A stretch of 64,000 nucleotides of DNA from Kocuria marina (GTDB taxonomy: Bacteria; Actinomycetota; Actinomycetes; Actinomycetales; Micrococcaceae): positions 124,001-188,000 of the forward strand of contig NZ_JROM01000016.1 of the NCBI RefSeq assembly GCF_000786655.1. The letters are read 5' to 3'. The notes below the pieces were generated by a model. It saw only the letters and a program-made list of their open reading frames with translations. It was not told the origin of the DNA and made no database searches. Position numbers and translations under genes: made by a program. Position 1 is the first letter of the stretch; each line of letters begins with the position of its first letter. This document shows, in pieces, positions 35,876-45,573 of this stretch.

Positions 35876-36922
35876 GTGAGCACTCAGATCGAACACCTCG
35901 TGGAGCGCGATCCGCGCGTCTCGGCCGATGAACTGCTGGCCGGTTTCACCCCGTCCGAACGCTTCGGGGAGGTGTCCTTCGACACGTACCGCCCGGATCC
36001 GTCCCAGCCCTCACAAGCGCAGGCGGTCGAGAAGCTCCAGGCCTTTGCGGCGGGCGTGTCCGGGGGCGGCGCCTCCGGTGGCGGGTTCTTCTCCAAGTTC
36101 TTCGGCGGGCAGAAGAGTTCCGGCGCGGCGCAGGGGATCTACCTGGACGGCGGGTTCGGCGTGGGCAAGACCCACCTGCTCGCGTCCCTGTGGCACGCCG
36201 TGCCCGGACCCAAGGCGTTCGGCACGTTCGTGGAGTACACCAACCTGGTGGGTGCGCTCACGTTCCGCCGCACCGTGGACGCCCTGAAGGAATACACCCT
36301 CGTGTGCATCGACGAGTTCGAGCTCGACGACCCCGGGGACACCGTGCTGATGTCCCGGCTCATGCGTGAACTCGCGGATGCGGGCGTCAAGCTCGCGGCC
36401 ACGTCCAACACCCTGCCCGGTTCCCTGGGCGAGGGTCGATTCGCGGCGCAGGACTTCCAGCGTGAGATCCAGGTGCTGTCCTCCCAGTTCGAGGTCGTGC
36501 GCATCGACGGCGAGGACTACCGCCACCGCGGGCTGCCGGACGCGCCGTCGCCCCTGCCCGACGACGCCGCGCTGGACGCCGCCGTCGAACAGCACTTCTC
36601 GGGCCGGCGCGTGGCGATCGACGACTTCGACGCGCTCGTGGAGCACCTCTCCCGCGTGCACCCCTCGCGCTACCGCGCGCTGATCGAGGGCTTGGACGCG
36701 ATCGCGTGGCGCGGGGTGCGCACGATCGATCAGCAGGCCGTGGCGCTGCGTTTCGTGGTGCTCGCGGACCGGTTGTACGACCGCGATCTGCCCATCCTCT
36801 CCACGGGCGTGCCGTTCGACCGCGTGTTCACGGACGAGATGATGGCCGGCGGCTACCAGAAGAAGTACTACCGAGCGGTCTCCCGCCTCACGGCGCTCGC
36901 CCGGGAGGCGGACGAGGCCTGA
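35876..36922 (+). CDS. zapE: Cell division ATPase ZapE / AFG1 family
   Basis: A 348-residue P-loop ATPase of the ZapE/AFG1 family. Walker A is GGFGVGKTHLL, Walker B is VCIDEFEL, and the sensor segment ATSNTLP follows. In proteobacteria ZapE acts on the Z-ring; in actinobacteria the role is untested. A Gly/Ser-rich insert (residues about 62-80, GVSGGGASGGGFF) precedes Walker A. The GTG at 35876 is chosen because conserved sequence begins there; the 277-nt gap upstream holds only a TAGCAT at 35753 as a weak -10 candidate. Confidence 0.9.
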   Translation: MSTQIEHLVERDPRVSADELLAGFTPSERFGEVSFDTYRPDPSQPSQAQAVEKLQAFAAGVSGGGASGGGFFSKFFGGQKSSGAAQGIYLDGGFGVGKTHLLASLWHAVPGPKAFGTFVEYTNLVGALTFRRTVDALKEYTLVCIDEFELDDPGDTVLMSRLMRELADAGVKLAATSNTLPGSLGEGRFAAQDFQREIQVLSSQFEVVRIDGEDYRHRGLPDAPSPLPDDAALDAAVEQHFSGRRVAIDDFDALVEHLSRVHPSRYRALIEGLDAIAWRGVRTIDQQAVALRFVVLADRLYDRDLPILSTGVPFDRVFTDEMMAGGYQKKYYRAVSRLTALAREADEA

Positions 36923-36932
36923 GGTCGGCGCG

Positions 36933-36982
36933 ACGCTCTCGTGTCCCGCTGGGCGTCACGCTCTCGTGTCCCGCTGGGCGTC
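36933..36982 (+). repeat. 25-bp perfect tandem duplication after zapE
   Basis: Two identical, directly adjacent 25-bp copies (36933-36957 and 36958-36982) begin 10 nt after the zapE stop. The unit contains ctctcgtgtcccgctgggcg. It lies between the zapE stop and the bidirectional terminator and encodes nothing recognisable. Confidence 0.95.
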
Positions 36983-37077
36983 CTTGCTGTGAGGTGTGAA
37001 TCCGGGACGCCACTGTGCTGGGCGCGCGGCGTTGCCGCCAGGGTGACCGGTCCGCGGGCCGAGCCCCTGGGCCAATG

Positions 37078-37119
37078 TGAGAACGGGGTCCCTTCCCAGT
37101 GGAAGGGACCCCGTTCTCA
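37078..37119. terminator. 19-bp hairpin between zapE and small antitoxin-like gene
   Basis: Perfect 19-bp arms (37078-37096 and 37101-37119) enclose a CAGT loop. It lies between convergent genes and is a likely bidirectional terminator. Confidence 0.85.
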
Positions 37120-37133
37120 TGCGGCGGTGCAGA

Positions 37134-38628
<1,495 letters not shown>

Positions 38629-38661
38629 GTCACTGAGTCACGGCCCTCACGAAGGGTGTTC

Positions 38662-38701
38662 CGAGGCCCGGATCCGCACGGTGGTGTGGGTCCGGGCCTC
38701 G
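38662..38701 (+). terminator. Hairpin downstream of nrdF
   Basis: Arms of 18 bases (38662-38679 and 38684-38701) pair with two imperfect positions around a GGTG loop. It lies 33 nt after the nrdF stop. Confidence 0.75.
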
Positions 38702-38795
38702 TCGCATGCCGTGGCGGGTGGTGGGTGGGCGATCCGCGGGCGTGGTGGGCAGGGTGTGACACGCGGGCGGGGCTGGCGGGGCCTGATGTGGGTGA

Positions 38796-38858
38796 ACATC
38801 TGTGCTGCGAAAGGACCACTTCTACCCCCGATTCCGGTGCGTATCGGAGCACAGATGT
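38796..38858. repeat. Long-spaced inverted repeat in gene-free region
   Basis: The arms are acatctgtgctgcga (38796-38810) and its complement with one mismatch (38844-38858), with 33 nt between. It sits in the 536-nt region between nrdF and the hypothetical gene at 39165, where I see no gene. It could be a paired operator or a decayed element end. Confidence 0.6.
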
Positions 38859-39047
38859 GGTGCAGTGCGCTCGCCGCGGGGCAAAGGGGGTGAGGGGGCG
38901 GGTTGGGTGGGAGTGTGCGGGTCATAAGGCCGTGGGATGGGCCGTGGAGTGGAGAGCGGGAGACGCGCGGCGTGCGTCCCCCAATGTGCGGCTGTCATCA
39001 CGTGGCCGCTGTTCCTAGGCTGGAGCCGCAAGGGGAGAGGTTTCCCG

Positions 39048-39084
39048 CCAACCCTCAGGCGTTCCGGGGGGAACGCCGGGTTGG
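39048..39084 (+). promoter_or_regulatory. Structured leader hairpin upstream of hypothetical gene
   Basis: A 7-bp outer stem (ccaaccc at 39048-39054 with gggttgg at 39078-39084) and an 8-bp inner stem (ggcgttcc at 39058-39065 with 39070-39077) share a GGGG loop and a 3-nt bulge (tca). It ends 80 nt before the start at 39165, downstream of a TAGGCT -10-like element (39016-39021). It may be a 5' leader structure rather than a terminator, as no gene ends nearby and no T-run follows. Confidence 0.45.
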
Positions 39085-39164
39085 TGGGGGCACGATCGAC
39101 AACCGTGAAGAACTGCACAGTCATGCACTCGCCACGGGAGATCTTCGTAGGGGGCTTGAACGTG

Positions 39165-39599
39165 ATGCGAGCAAAATCGTCCGTCAAATCAGTGCTCTCG
39201 GTCGCCGAGCTGGGCACGCTCAACCAGCTCATGCGCGGAGCCGGCACAGTGGAACCGTTCGAACGTGAACTGGTGTCCCGCGTGTTCGTGGGTGCTCGTG
39301 CGTGGCTGCAGGAACAGGAAGAGGGCGCGGAACTCACCCGTGACCAGCGCAAACGGTGGAACGCCGCCGTGCGCTACGTCAATCGCTACGTCTCGCGCGG
39401 CGGTGTGGCCATGTCGTGGCGGGTGCTGCGTTCCTTGGGCAACTCCACGGATCTGCTCGCGAACCACCACGTGCTCAAGACCGCGATGGTAGCTGCCGCC
39501 GCTCACGGTCCGGTCACCGCGGCCGAGGAGAGCCGCATGGCCACTGCGCTCATCACCCCGCCCCGTCCGGCCGCGCGGTTGACCACCTCCGCGGCGTGA
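39165..39599 (+). CDS. Hypothetical protein, helical, unknown function
   Basis: A 144-residue protein that I do not recognise. It appears mostly alpha-helical, with segments such as LSVAELGTLNQLMRGAG, VSRVFVGARAWLQEQEE and WNAAVRYVNRYVSRGGVAM, and has no membrane segment, cysteine cluster or known motif. The start is ambiguous: GTG at 39162 or ATG at 39165 follow a TAGGGGGC site, while an ATG at 39123 would add 14 residues. It has a 5' region rich in secondary structure, and the lipoate ligase-like gene follows 131 nt downstream. Codon choice is typical of the window, which supports a real gene. Confidence 0.6.
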   Translation: MRAKSSVKSVLSVAELGTLNQLMRGAGTVEPFERELVSRVFVGARAWLQEQEEGAELTRDQRKRWNAAVRYVNRYVSRGGVAMSWRVLRSLGNSTDLLANHHVLKTAMVAAAAHGPVTAAEESRMATALITPPRPAARLTTSAA

Positions 39600-39714
39600 T
39601 GCTCCACACGTCGTCGACGTAGCGCGCGCCACGTCCGGCCGGGTGAGCGAGGAGTTGCGGGGAACGGACCCGCCCGTGCCGCCGCGTCCGGGTTCCGAGC
39701 GGGCCCCGCTGCAC

Positions 39715-39730
39715 TAGAGTTGGCGCCAGC
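39715..39730 (+). promoter_or_regulatory. -10-like element before lipoate ligase-like gene
   Basis: TAGAGT at 39715-39720, then 10 nt, then ATG at 39731. No ribosome binding site is visible, so the message would have at most a very short leader. Confidence 0.4.
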
Positions 39731-40453
39731 ATGAAACTCATACGTCAGCGCGAGTCCCTGGGCGCCGAACAGGACTACCGCCGCGCCCTGTCCATCCTCG
39801 ACGCCGCGCGCGGTGGCGCCACCGAACCCGTGCTGCGCGTGTACCAACCGCGGCCCACGGTGGCGTTCGGTCGCCGCGACGAGCTCAATCCCGGTTTCCC
39901 CAGGGCCCGCCAAGCCGCGCTCGACGCCGCGTTCACCCCGCTCGTGCGCCGCGTGGGAGGCCGGGCGGCCGCGTACCACGGAGGTTGCCTGGTCATCGAC
40001 CACGTGGAACCGGATCCGGACCCCAAGACGGGTATCCAGGACCGGTACCGCCTGTTCGGAGACATGGTGGTGGCCGCGCTCGAGGAACTCGAGATCCCCG
40101 CCCAGGTGGGCGAGATCCCGGGGGAGTACTGCGCGGGTGAGTACAGCGTGCACGCACCGGGGACCGCGGTGGACCCCGGCCAGCCCGTCAAACTCGCGGG
40201 CACGGCCCAGCGCGTCGTGGCAGGGGCGTGGTACTTCTCCACGGTGCTCGTGATCGAGGAAGCCGAACCGTTGCGCAGCGTCCTGGAGGACGTGTACTCG
40301 TGCCTGGGCGTGTCGTGGGAACCGGCCACCGCCGGGTGCGTCGCGGACGTCCGACCGGGCACCACGGTCGCCGAGGTCGAGGCGGCGCTCACGAGTGTGT
40401 ACGACCGGTACGCGTCCTACATGGGTTACGGCCCCGTGAGCGGACCGCGGTAG
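39731..40453 (+). CDS. Lipoate-protein ligase A / octanoyltransferase family protein
   Basis: A 240-residue member of the BPL/LplA cofactor-transferase fold. The family motif VRRVGGRAAAYHGG is followed by the lysine of PVKLAGTAQRVVAG, the usual catalytic lysine, and GAWYFSTVLVIE. The protein lacks the C-terminal accessory domain of E. coli LplA. It could transfer lipoate or octanoate to 2-oxoacid dehydrogenase or GcvH domains. None of those target genes is in the window, so the substrate is inferred from family only. Confidence 0.85.
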   Translation: MKLIRQRESLGAEQDYRRALSILDAARGGATEPVLRVYQPRPTVAFGRRDELNPGFPRARQAALDAAFTPLVRRVGGRAAAYHGGCLVIDHVEPDPDPKTGIQDRYRLFGDMVVAALEELEIPAQVGEIPGEYCAGEYSVHAPGTAVDPGQPVKLAGTAQRVVAGAWYFSTVLVIEEAEPLRSVLEDVYSCLGVSWEPATAGCVADVRPGTTVAEVEAALTSVYDRYASYMGYGPVSGPR

Positions 40454-40484
40454 GACCGACAACCCCTCACGGGAGGAGAACGCC

Positions 40485-41294
40485 ATGTGCGGTCGTTACG
40501 TGATCGCCCGGACCCCGGGCCAGCTCGCCCTGCCCTTCGACGCGCGGGTGGACGACTCGATCGCCGGTGACGTGGAACCCAACTGGAACGTGGCGCCCAC
40601 GCACACGGTCCCGATCCTGCTCGAACGGCTCTCGCAGGACGGGCAACTGCTCCCGGAGATCCACGCCGCGCGCTGGGGCCTCGTACCCTCGTGGGCCAAG
40701 GAGCTGTCGATCGGGTCCAAGATGTTCAACGCCCGTTCGGAGACCGTCACCGAGAAGCCGTCCTTCCGCGCCGCGGTCAAGGCGCGGCGCTGCGCGATCC
40801 CCGCGGACGGCTACTACGAGTGGAAGGCCCCGGAGTCCGGGCGCGGTAAGAAGCAACCGTACTTCGTGCACCCCGAGGACGGTTCCCCGATCTGGTTCGC
40901 CGGGATCTACGAGTGGTGGCGCGTTCCCGACGACACCGCGGACCTCGCGCGCGCCGAGCAGACCCGGCCGGGCAAGAACGCGCAGGACGACGCGGGCCGG
41001 TGGTTGCTCTCGTGTTCGATCCTCACGCGCGAGGCCCCGGACGCTCACGACGAGGACCCGCACCTCGCCGCGCTGGGAGCCCTGCACAACCGGTTGCCCA
41101 TGGGCATGACCGAAGCGTTCGCCCGCGAGTGGATCGCCCCGGACAAGGACCACGCCCCGGAACTCGTGGACCGCGCGGTGGCCGGTGCGTTGGAGGTGGC
41201 CGCACAGTGGCGCATGCACGCCGTGAGCACGGACGTGGGGTCGGTGAAGTCCCAGGGGGAGTACCTCGTGGAACCCCTGCAGACCCTGCTGTAG
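40485..41294 (+). CDS. SOS response-associated protein, HMCES/YedK family
   Basis: A 269-residue SRAP-domain protein that forms a thiazolidine crosslink with abasic sites in single-stranded DNA. All key residues are seen: Cys2 immediately after the initiator Met (MCGRYV), NWNVAPTH, MFNARSETV, the catalytic Glu in DGYYEWKAP and the His in LHNRLPMGM. Methionine removal is needed to expose Cys2, which fixes the start at 40485, and a GGGAGGAG site supports it. A charged insert (PDDTADLARAEQTRPGKNAQDD, about 145-168) lengthens the protein. I see no LexA box by eye. Confidence 0.94.
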   Translation: MCGRYVIARTPGQLALPFDARVDDSIAGDVEPNWNVAPTHTVPILLERLSQDGQLLPEIHAARWGLVPSWAKELSIGSKMFNARSETVTEKPSFRAAVKARRCAIPADGYYEWKAPESGRGKKQPYFVHPEDGSPIWFAGIYEWWRVPDDTADLARAEQTRPGKNAQDDAGRWLLSCSILTREAPDAHDEDPHLAALGALHNRLPMGMTEAFAREWIAPDKDHAPELVDRAVAGALEVAAQWRMHAVSTDVGSVKSQGEYLVEPLQTLL

Positions 41295-41428
41295 CCGCGC
41301 CCGGGGATCGTGTCACAACCCCGGCGAATATCCTCCGTGCGGCCCGCCGCACCGCAAGTCCTCGGCCCTCTGCCTATGGTGGAGACGGTGCACCGACGCA
41401 CCCACACCGACGAGAACCGGGGGTAGAC

Positions 41429-41875
41429 ATGGTTGAACTGGGCAACACCCTGACCGATGACACGCGCTGGCTGATCGACTTCGTCCGCTCCGCCGGAGCC
41501 GGCGTGCTCGCGAGCAACAGCGGCACGGGATATCCGGAGTCCGCGTACGTCCACGTGGCCGCCACGGACGACGGACACATCGTCTTCGGGACCAACACCA
41601 AGTCCCGGAAGTTCTCCAACATCACGTCCGACCCGCGCGTGTCCATGGTCGTGATGCGCGACGGCACGCACGAGGTGCAGCTCGAGGGTGAGGCCAGGGT
41701 CCTCGAAGGGGCCGACGCCGCTCCGGCCGGTCAGGCGCTCGCGGCACAGCACCCGGGCGCGACCGAGACGAACGATCCCGAGAACCTGCGGGTCCTGGAG
41801 ATCACGGTGCGCTGGGCCACGCGCACGGATGCGTCCCAGGTCCCGCCGCGCAGCGACGAGCTCACACTGCGCTGA
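41429..41875 (+). CDS. Pyridoxamine 5'-phosphate oxidase-family (split-barrel flavin) protein
   Basis: A 148-residue protein with the FMN/F420-binding split-barrel fold. The pattern AGVLASNSGTGYPESAYVHVAATDDGHIVFGT and KSRKFSNITSDPRVSMVV is typical of the general stress protein 26-like branch. The cofactor (FMN, F420 or heme) cannot be told from sequence. The ATG at 41429 follows a GGGGG site. TATGGT at 41374-41379 is a possible -10. A hairpin follows. Confidence 0.82.
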   Translation: MVELGNTLTDDTRWLIDFVRSAGAGVLASNSGTGYPESAYVHVAATDDGHIVFGTNTKSRKFSNITSDPRVSMVVMRDGTHEVQLEGEARVLEGADAAPAGQALAAQHPGATETNDPENLRVLEITVRWATRTDASQVPPRSDELTLR

Positions 41876-41901
41876 GCAGGGCTGAAAGAGGCCGACGGCA
41901 C

Positions 41902-41936
41902 AGGACCCGGGTCGCCCATGGGACGGCCCGGGTCCT
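41902..41936. terminator. Hairpin between PPOX-family gene and GNAT gene
   Basis: Ten-base arms (aggacccggg at 41902-41911 and cccgggtcct at 41927-41936) enclose 15 nt that may pair further. It lies between convergent genes. Confidence 0.75.
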
Positions 41937-42011
41937 CCGTGTTCGCGTCGGTTCAGTATGGCGCGGTTGTGAGCAGATCAATCCGGCGCGGCCGCATTGG
42001 CCGCGACATGG

Positions 42012-42515
42012 TCAGAGTTCGTCCTGCTCCGGGATCCAGCGGTTGAAGTCGAGCGTGAGGTACAGGGCGAGCGCCGCGGAGTTGTCCTCCGGGATCCGCA
42101 CGCACACCTCGTCGTAGCCGTTCTCGTGCAGGGACGTCATGACCTGGCGCACGAGCTGCTCGGCCAGACCGCGGCGGCGGTGCGAGGACGCCGTGAACAG
42201 TTCGAAGAGGTACGGCACGTCCGGCAGTTGCGGGTCATCGCGGCGCTCGAGCACGATGGCCGCGGCCACGGGATTGCCGTCCTCGTCCTCGATCACCTGC
42301 GACTGTTCCTGCAGGAACGGGCCGAACTCACCTCGGAACGCGTCCCGGACCGTGGTCTCCGCGTCCTGCTGCGTGCCCACGGTCCCGGAACCGTAGGCCT
42401 CCCGGAGCAACCGGGCGAGCGCGGCGGTGTCCTCGTCCGTCACGGAACGGCTCGTGGCCGTGAGCTCCCGGGGGGTCAGCTCGGTCCGCGCGATCAGCGT
42501 GATGGTTCCAGTCAT
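42012..42515 (-). CDS. GNAT family N-acetyltransferase
   Basis: A 167-residue single-domain GNAT acetyltransferase. The acetyl-CoA loop is HRRRGLAEQLVRQVM (about 110-124), followed by the typical NSAALALYLTLDF ending. The substrate is unknown. Three in-frame ATGs compete; the one at 42515 is 5 nt after GGGAGG and is preferred over 42518 and 42536. It converges on the PPOX-family gene and is divergent from the M20 peptidase gene. Confidence 0.85.
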   Translation of the reverse strand: MTGTITLIARTELTPRELTATSRSVTDEDTAALARLLREAYGSGTVGTQQDAETTVRDAFRGEFGPFLQEQSQVIEDEDGNPVAAAIVLERRDDPQLPDVPYLFELFTASSHRRRGLAEQLVRQVMTSLHENGYDEVCVRIPEDNSAALALYLTLDFNRWIPEQDEL

Positions 42516-42730
42516 CATGGCCTCCCATGGGGTCATCGGTGCACACGGTAGTTCTTGCCCCTCAGGGTAACCGAGAAGACCCCGGTTTCCACGGGCGTAC
42601 TACGGTGGAGGGGCAGGCCCGTCCGAGCCCCGGCCCACGGCACCGCGTTGGGCGCGAGCGGCGTCGTCGTCCCACGCGGGGACCGCAGCCCGGAGGCCAC
42701 CGTCCGCCGGTAGTGAGGAGAGCGAGAACC

Positions 42731-44050
42731 ATGACCGAGAACCCCCAGACCGATTCCACACCGGAGGGCGAGACCGCCCGGATCTGCCGCGAGTTGATCC
42801 GCTTCGACACGAGCAACTACGCGAGCGGCGAGGCCAAGGGCGAGCGTGCGGCGGCGGAGTACGTGGCCGATCTGATCCACGAGGTGGGCCTCGAGGCCCA
42901 GTACTTCGAGTCCGCCCCGGGCCGCGCGAACGTGTTCACCCGTATCGAGGGCAAGGACCCGAGCGCGGACGCGCTGCTCGTGCACGGCCACCTGGACGTG
43001 GTCCCCGCCGCGGCGCAGGACTGGTCCTTGGACCCGTTCGCGGGGGAGGTGCGGGACGGGATGATCTGGGGCCGCGGCGCGGTGGACATGAAGGACATGG
43101 ACGCCATGATGCTCTCGGTGCTGCGCCACATGCGCCGCACGGGAACCGTGCCCGAGCGGGACATCGTCTTCGGGTTCTTCGCGGACGAGGAAGCCGGGAT
43201 GCGCTACGGCTCCAAGTGGATGGTGAGCGAACATCCCGAGGTCTTCGACGGTGTCACGGACGCCCTGAGCGAGGTGGGCGGGTTCTCCGCGAACATCGGC
43301 GGCAAGCGGGCCTACCTGCTGCAGACCGCGGAGAAGGGCCTGCTGTGGTTGAAGCTCATCGCACAGGGCCAGGCCGGGCACGGCTCCGGGCTGCACGAGG
43401 ACAACGCCGTGACGCACCTGTCCCGCGCCATGGCAAACATCGGGCAGTACACGTGGCCCGTGGAACTGACCAAGACCACCCGCGCGTTCCTGGACGAGGT
43501 CACCGAGCTGACCGGCGTGGAGTTCGATCCGGAGAACCCGCAGCGGCTGTTGCGCGAACTAGGGGATGTGGCCCGGTTCGTGGGGGCGACCCTGCAGAAC
43601 ACCTCGAACCCCACGATGCTCGACGGCGGGTACAAGACGAATGTGATCCCCGGGACCGCGCAGGGCACCGTGGACGTGCGGTTCCTGCCGGATCAGCGTG
43701 ATCTGGTGATGGAGAAGCTCCAGGAGCTCGCGGGTGACAAGGTGCGCTTCGAGGCTGAGTTCGAGGACATCGGGCTGGAGGTCCCGTTCTCGGGCAACGT
43801 GGTGGACGCCATGGTGGACGCGCTGCAGGCCGAGGACCCCGACGCCGTGGTGCTGCCCTACATGCTCGGCGCGGGCACCGACAACAAGTCCCTGGCCACG
43901 CTCGGGATCACCGGCTACGGATTCGTCCCGCTGCAGCTGCCTCCGGAACTGGACTTCACGGGCATGTTCCACGGCGTGGACGAGCGCGTGCCCGTGGCCT
44001 CGCTCGAGTTCGGTTCGCGTGTGCTGGACCGCTTGCTGCGCACGTACTGA
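42731..44050 (+). CDS. M20/M25/M40 family zinc metallopeptidase
   Basis: A 439-residue metallo-exopeptidase/deacylase of the M20 family. The metal and catalytic residues are visible in VHGHLDVVP (His, Asp), GRGAVDMKD (bridging Asp), FADEEAGM (catalytic Glu and ligand Glu) and FHGVDERVP (His). The dimerisation domain is in the centre. There is no signal peptide, so it probably works on small peptides or acylated amino acids in the cytoplasm. An AGGAGAG site precedes the ATG. The acyl-CoA dehydrogenase gene starts 40 nt downstream. Confidence 0.92.
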   Translation: MTENPQTDSTPEGETARICRELIRFDTSNYASGEAKGERAAAEYVADLIHEVGLEAQYFESAPGRANVFTRIEGKDPSADALLVHGHLDVVPAAAQDWSLDPFAGEVRDGMIWGRGAVDMKDMDAMMLSVLRHMRRTGTVPERDIVFGFFADEEAGMRYGSKWMVSEHPEVFDGVTDALSEVGGFSANIGGKRAYLLQTAEKGLLWLKLIAQGQAGHGSGLHEDNAVTHLSRAMANIGQYTWPVELTKTTRAFLDEVTELTGVEFDPENPQRLLRELGDVARFVGATLQNTSNPTMLDGGYKTNVIPGTAQGTVDVRFLPDQRDLVMEKLQELAGDKVRFEAEFEDIGLEVPFSGNVVDAMVDALQAEDPDAVVLPYMLGAGTDNKSLATLGITGYGFVPLQLPPELDFTGMFHGVDERVPVASLEFGSRVLDRLLRTY

Positions 44051-44090
44051 GCCCGCCCCATTCCACCGGCCCGACCACCCAAGGAGCCCC

Positions 44091-45275
44091 ATGACCGCCG
44101 TGACCGAACTGCTACCCGACGAGCTGCTCGCCGAGATCAGGGACCGCGCCGCCGCGACCGACCGCGACAATGCGTTCTTCGCCGAGGACTTCGATGCGCT
44201 GCGCGAGATCGGTTACCTGCGGATGCTCGTCCCGCGCGAGTTCGGCGGGCTGGGCTTCACGCTCGAGCAGGCCGCGCAGGCGCAGCGCCGCCTCGCCACG
44301 GCCGCACCGGCCACCGCGCTGGGGATCAACATGCACCATGTGATCGTGGGGATCGGCTACACCCTCCACCTGCGCGGGGACGATCGCGCGCAGCGGATCT
44401 TCCGCGACGCCGTGGCCGGGGAGGTCTTCGCGTTCGGGATCTCCGAGGCGGGTAACGATTCCGTCCTCTTCGACGCGACCACGCGCGCCGAGCCCGTGGC
44501 CGAGGGCTGGCGCCTGCACGGCACCAAGATCTTCACGTCCCTGTCCCCGCGCTGGAAGCGTTTACTCGTCCACGCCCGGGTTCCCGGGGACGACGACGCC
44601 GCACCCCTCGTCTTCGGGTTCCTCACCCGGGAGGACCATGAGTCCCCGGCGGAGGGGGTCACGGTGCGCGAGGACTGGGACGCGCTCGGGATGCGGGCCT
44701 CGCAGTCGTGCACCACGGTGCTGGACGGTGCGCTGCTGCGCACCGAGGACGTGCTCACCAGGACCCCTGCCGCACCCAACCCGGACCCCGTGGTGTGGGG
44801 GATCTTCGGGTGCTTCGAACTGTTGCTCGCGGCGGTGTACACGGGGATCGCCGACCGCGCGATCCACGTGGCCGTGGAGATCACGACCACGAGGCGATCC
44901 CTGGCCAAGGACGCCCCGTACTCGGACGACCCGGACATCCGCCGGCACGTGGCCGGGGCCGGTGTGCTACGGGACGGGGCGGAACTGCAACTGCGGCAGT
45001 TGTGCGCGGACGTGGACGCCCTGGGCTCGGACCGGGAGCCGGCGCACGGGCCGCGGTGGTTCATCCTGTTCTCCGGGGTCAAGCACCGGGCCACGGAAGC
45101 CGCGCGCGCCGTGGTGGACCTGGCGCTGCGGGCGTCCGGGGGAGCGCAGTACCGGCGCGGTTCCGAGCTCGAGCGGCTCTACCGGGACGTGCTGGCGGGG
45201 ATGTACCACCCCTCGGACGAGGAATCCGTCCACGCGGCCACGGCGAAATCCCTGCTGGGACCCGTCTCGTCCTGA
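44091..45275 (+). CDS. Acyl-CoA dehydrogenase family flavoprotein
   Basis: A 394-residue acyl-CoA dehydrogenase superfamily member. The N-terminal helical domain (FDALREIGYLRMLVPREFGGLG), the middle beta domain (FAFGISEAGND, then RLHGTKIFTSLSP) and the C-terminal helical domain are all present. The sequence diverges from classical beta-oxidation enzymes and lacks an obvious catalytic Glu in the usual place, resembling the monooxygenase-like (DszC/SfnB) branch; substrate unknown. The ATG at 44091 has an AAGGAG site. The gene ends 13 nt before the convergent DUF5703 gene. Confidence 0.85.
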   Translation: MTAVTELLPDELLAEIRDRAAATDRDNAFFAEDFDALREIGYLRMLVPREFGGLGFTLEQAAQAQRRLATAAPATALGINMHHVIVGIGYTLHLRGDDRAQRIFRDAVAGEVFAFGISEAGNDSVLFDATTRAEPVAEGWRLHGTKIFTSLSPRWKRLLVHARVPGDDDAAPLVFGFLTREDHESPAEGVTVREDWDALGMRASQSCTTVLDGALLRTEDVLTRTPAAPNPDPVVWGIFGCFELLLAAVYTGIADRAIHVAVEITTTRRSLAKDAPYSDDPDIRRHVAGAGVLRDGAELQLRQLCADVDALGSDREPAHGPRWFILFSGVKHRATEAARAVVDLALRASGGAQYRRGSELERLYRDVLAGMYHPSDEESVHAATAKSLLGPVSS

Positions 45276-45288
45276 GCGGATCCCGGGC

Positions 45289-45534
45289 TCAGAACGTGCG
45301 GTCCACCCGCATGATCCGCCGGCGCAGTACATAGCGGCGTTGGCCCCCGTAGAGCACCGCCGAGCGCATGAGTTCCCACTTGCCGTACTCGGTGTGTTCC
45401 CGCACCCGGCTGCGTGCCTCGGCGGGTTTCTCGCGCGGCGCCACCGTGAGCGAGAGGTACTCGTACCGGTCGTCGCGCCCGGTCATGGTGGGGTGACCGG
45501 ATACCGAACTGTGCTTCAGACGTTGTTCTTTCAT
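45289..45534 (-). CDS. DUF5703 family protein
   Basis: An 81-residue basic protein of unknown function. The conserved features are DRYEYLSLTVAPRE, HTEYGKWELMRSAVLYGG and the basic ending RRYVLRRRIMRV, typical of DUF5703 in actinobacteria. The ATG at 45534 has a CAGAAT -10-like element 7 nt upstream, giving a leaderless reading; ATG 45543 and ATG 45486 are alternatives. It is divergent from the acidic-protein gene, with only 39 nt between starts. Confidence 0.78.
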   Translation of the reverse strand: MKEQRLKHSSVSGHPTMTGRDDRYEYLSLTVAPREKPAEARSRVREHTEYGKWELMRSAVLYGGQRRYVLRRRIMRVDRTF

Positions 45535-45573
45535 TGCTCCCATTCTGCTCCGATAACGGCTAACGTCTACACC
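45535..45573. promoter_or_regulatory. Compact divergent promoter, leaderless both ways
   Basis: Only 39 nt separate the two starts. On the minus strand CAGAAT (45547-45542) lies 7 nt before ATG 45534. On the plus strand TAACGT (45561-45566) lies 7 nt before ATG 45574. The two promoters must overlap in their -35 regions, so they may compete for polymerase. Confidence 0.55.

Noticed and set aside
38629-39164. Possible tRNA or rRNA gene in the gene-free stretch
   Set aside because: No cloverleaf, T-loop motif or conserved rRNA segment was found; only an inverted repeat and a leader hairpin are seen.
41295-41428. Possible small gene between the HMCES and PPOX genes
   Set aside because: No frame has a start with a ribosome binding site or -10 and biased codon use; a TATGGT -10 for the next gene explains the region.
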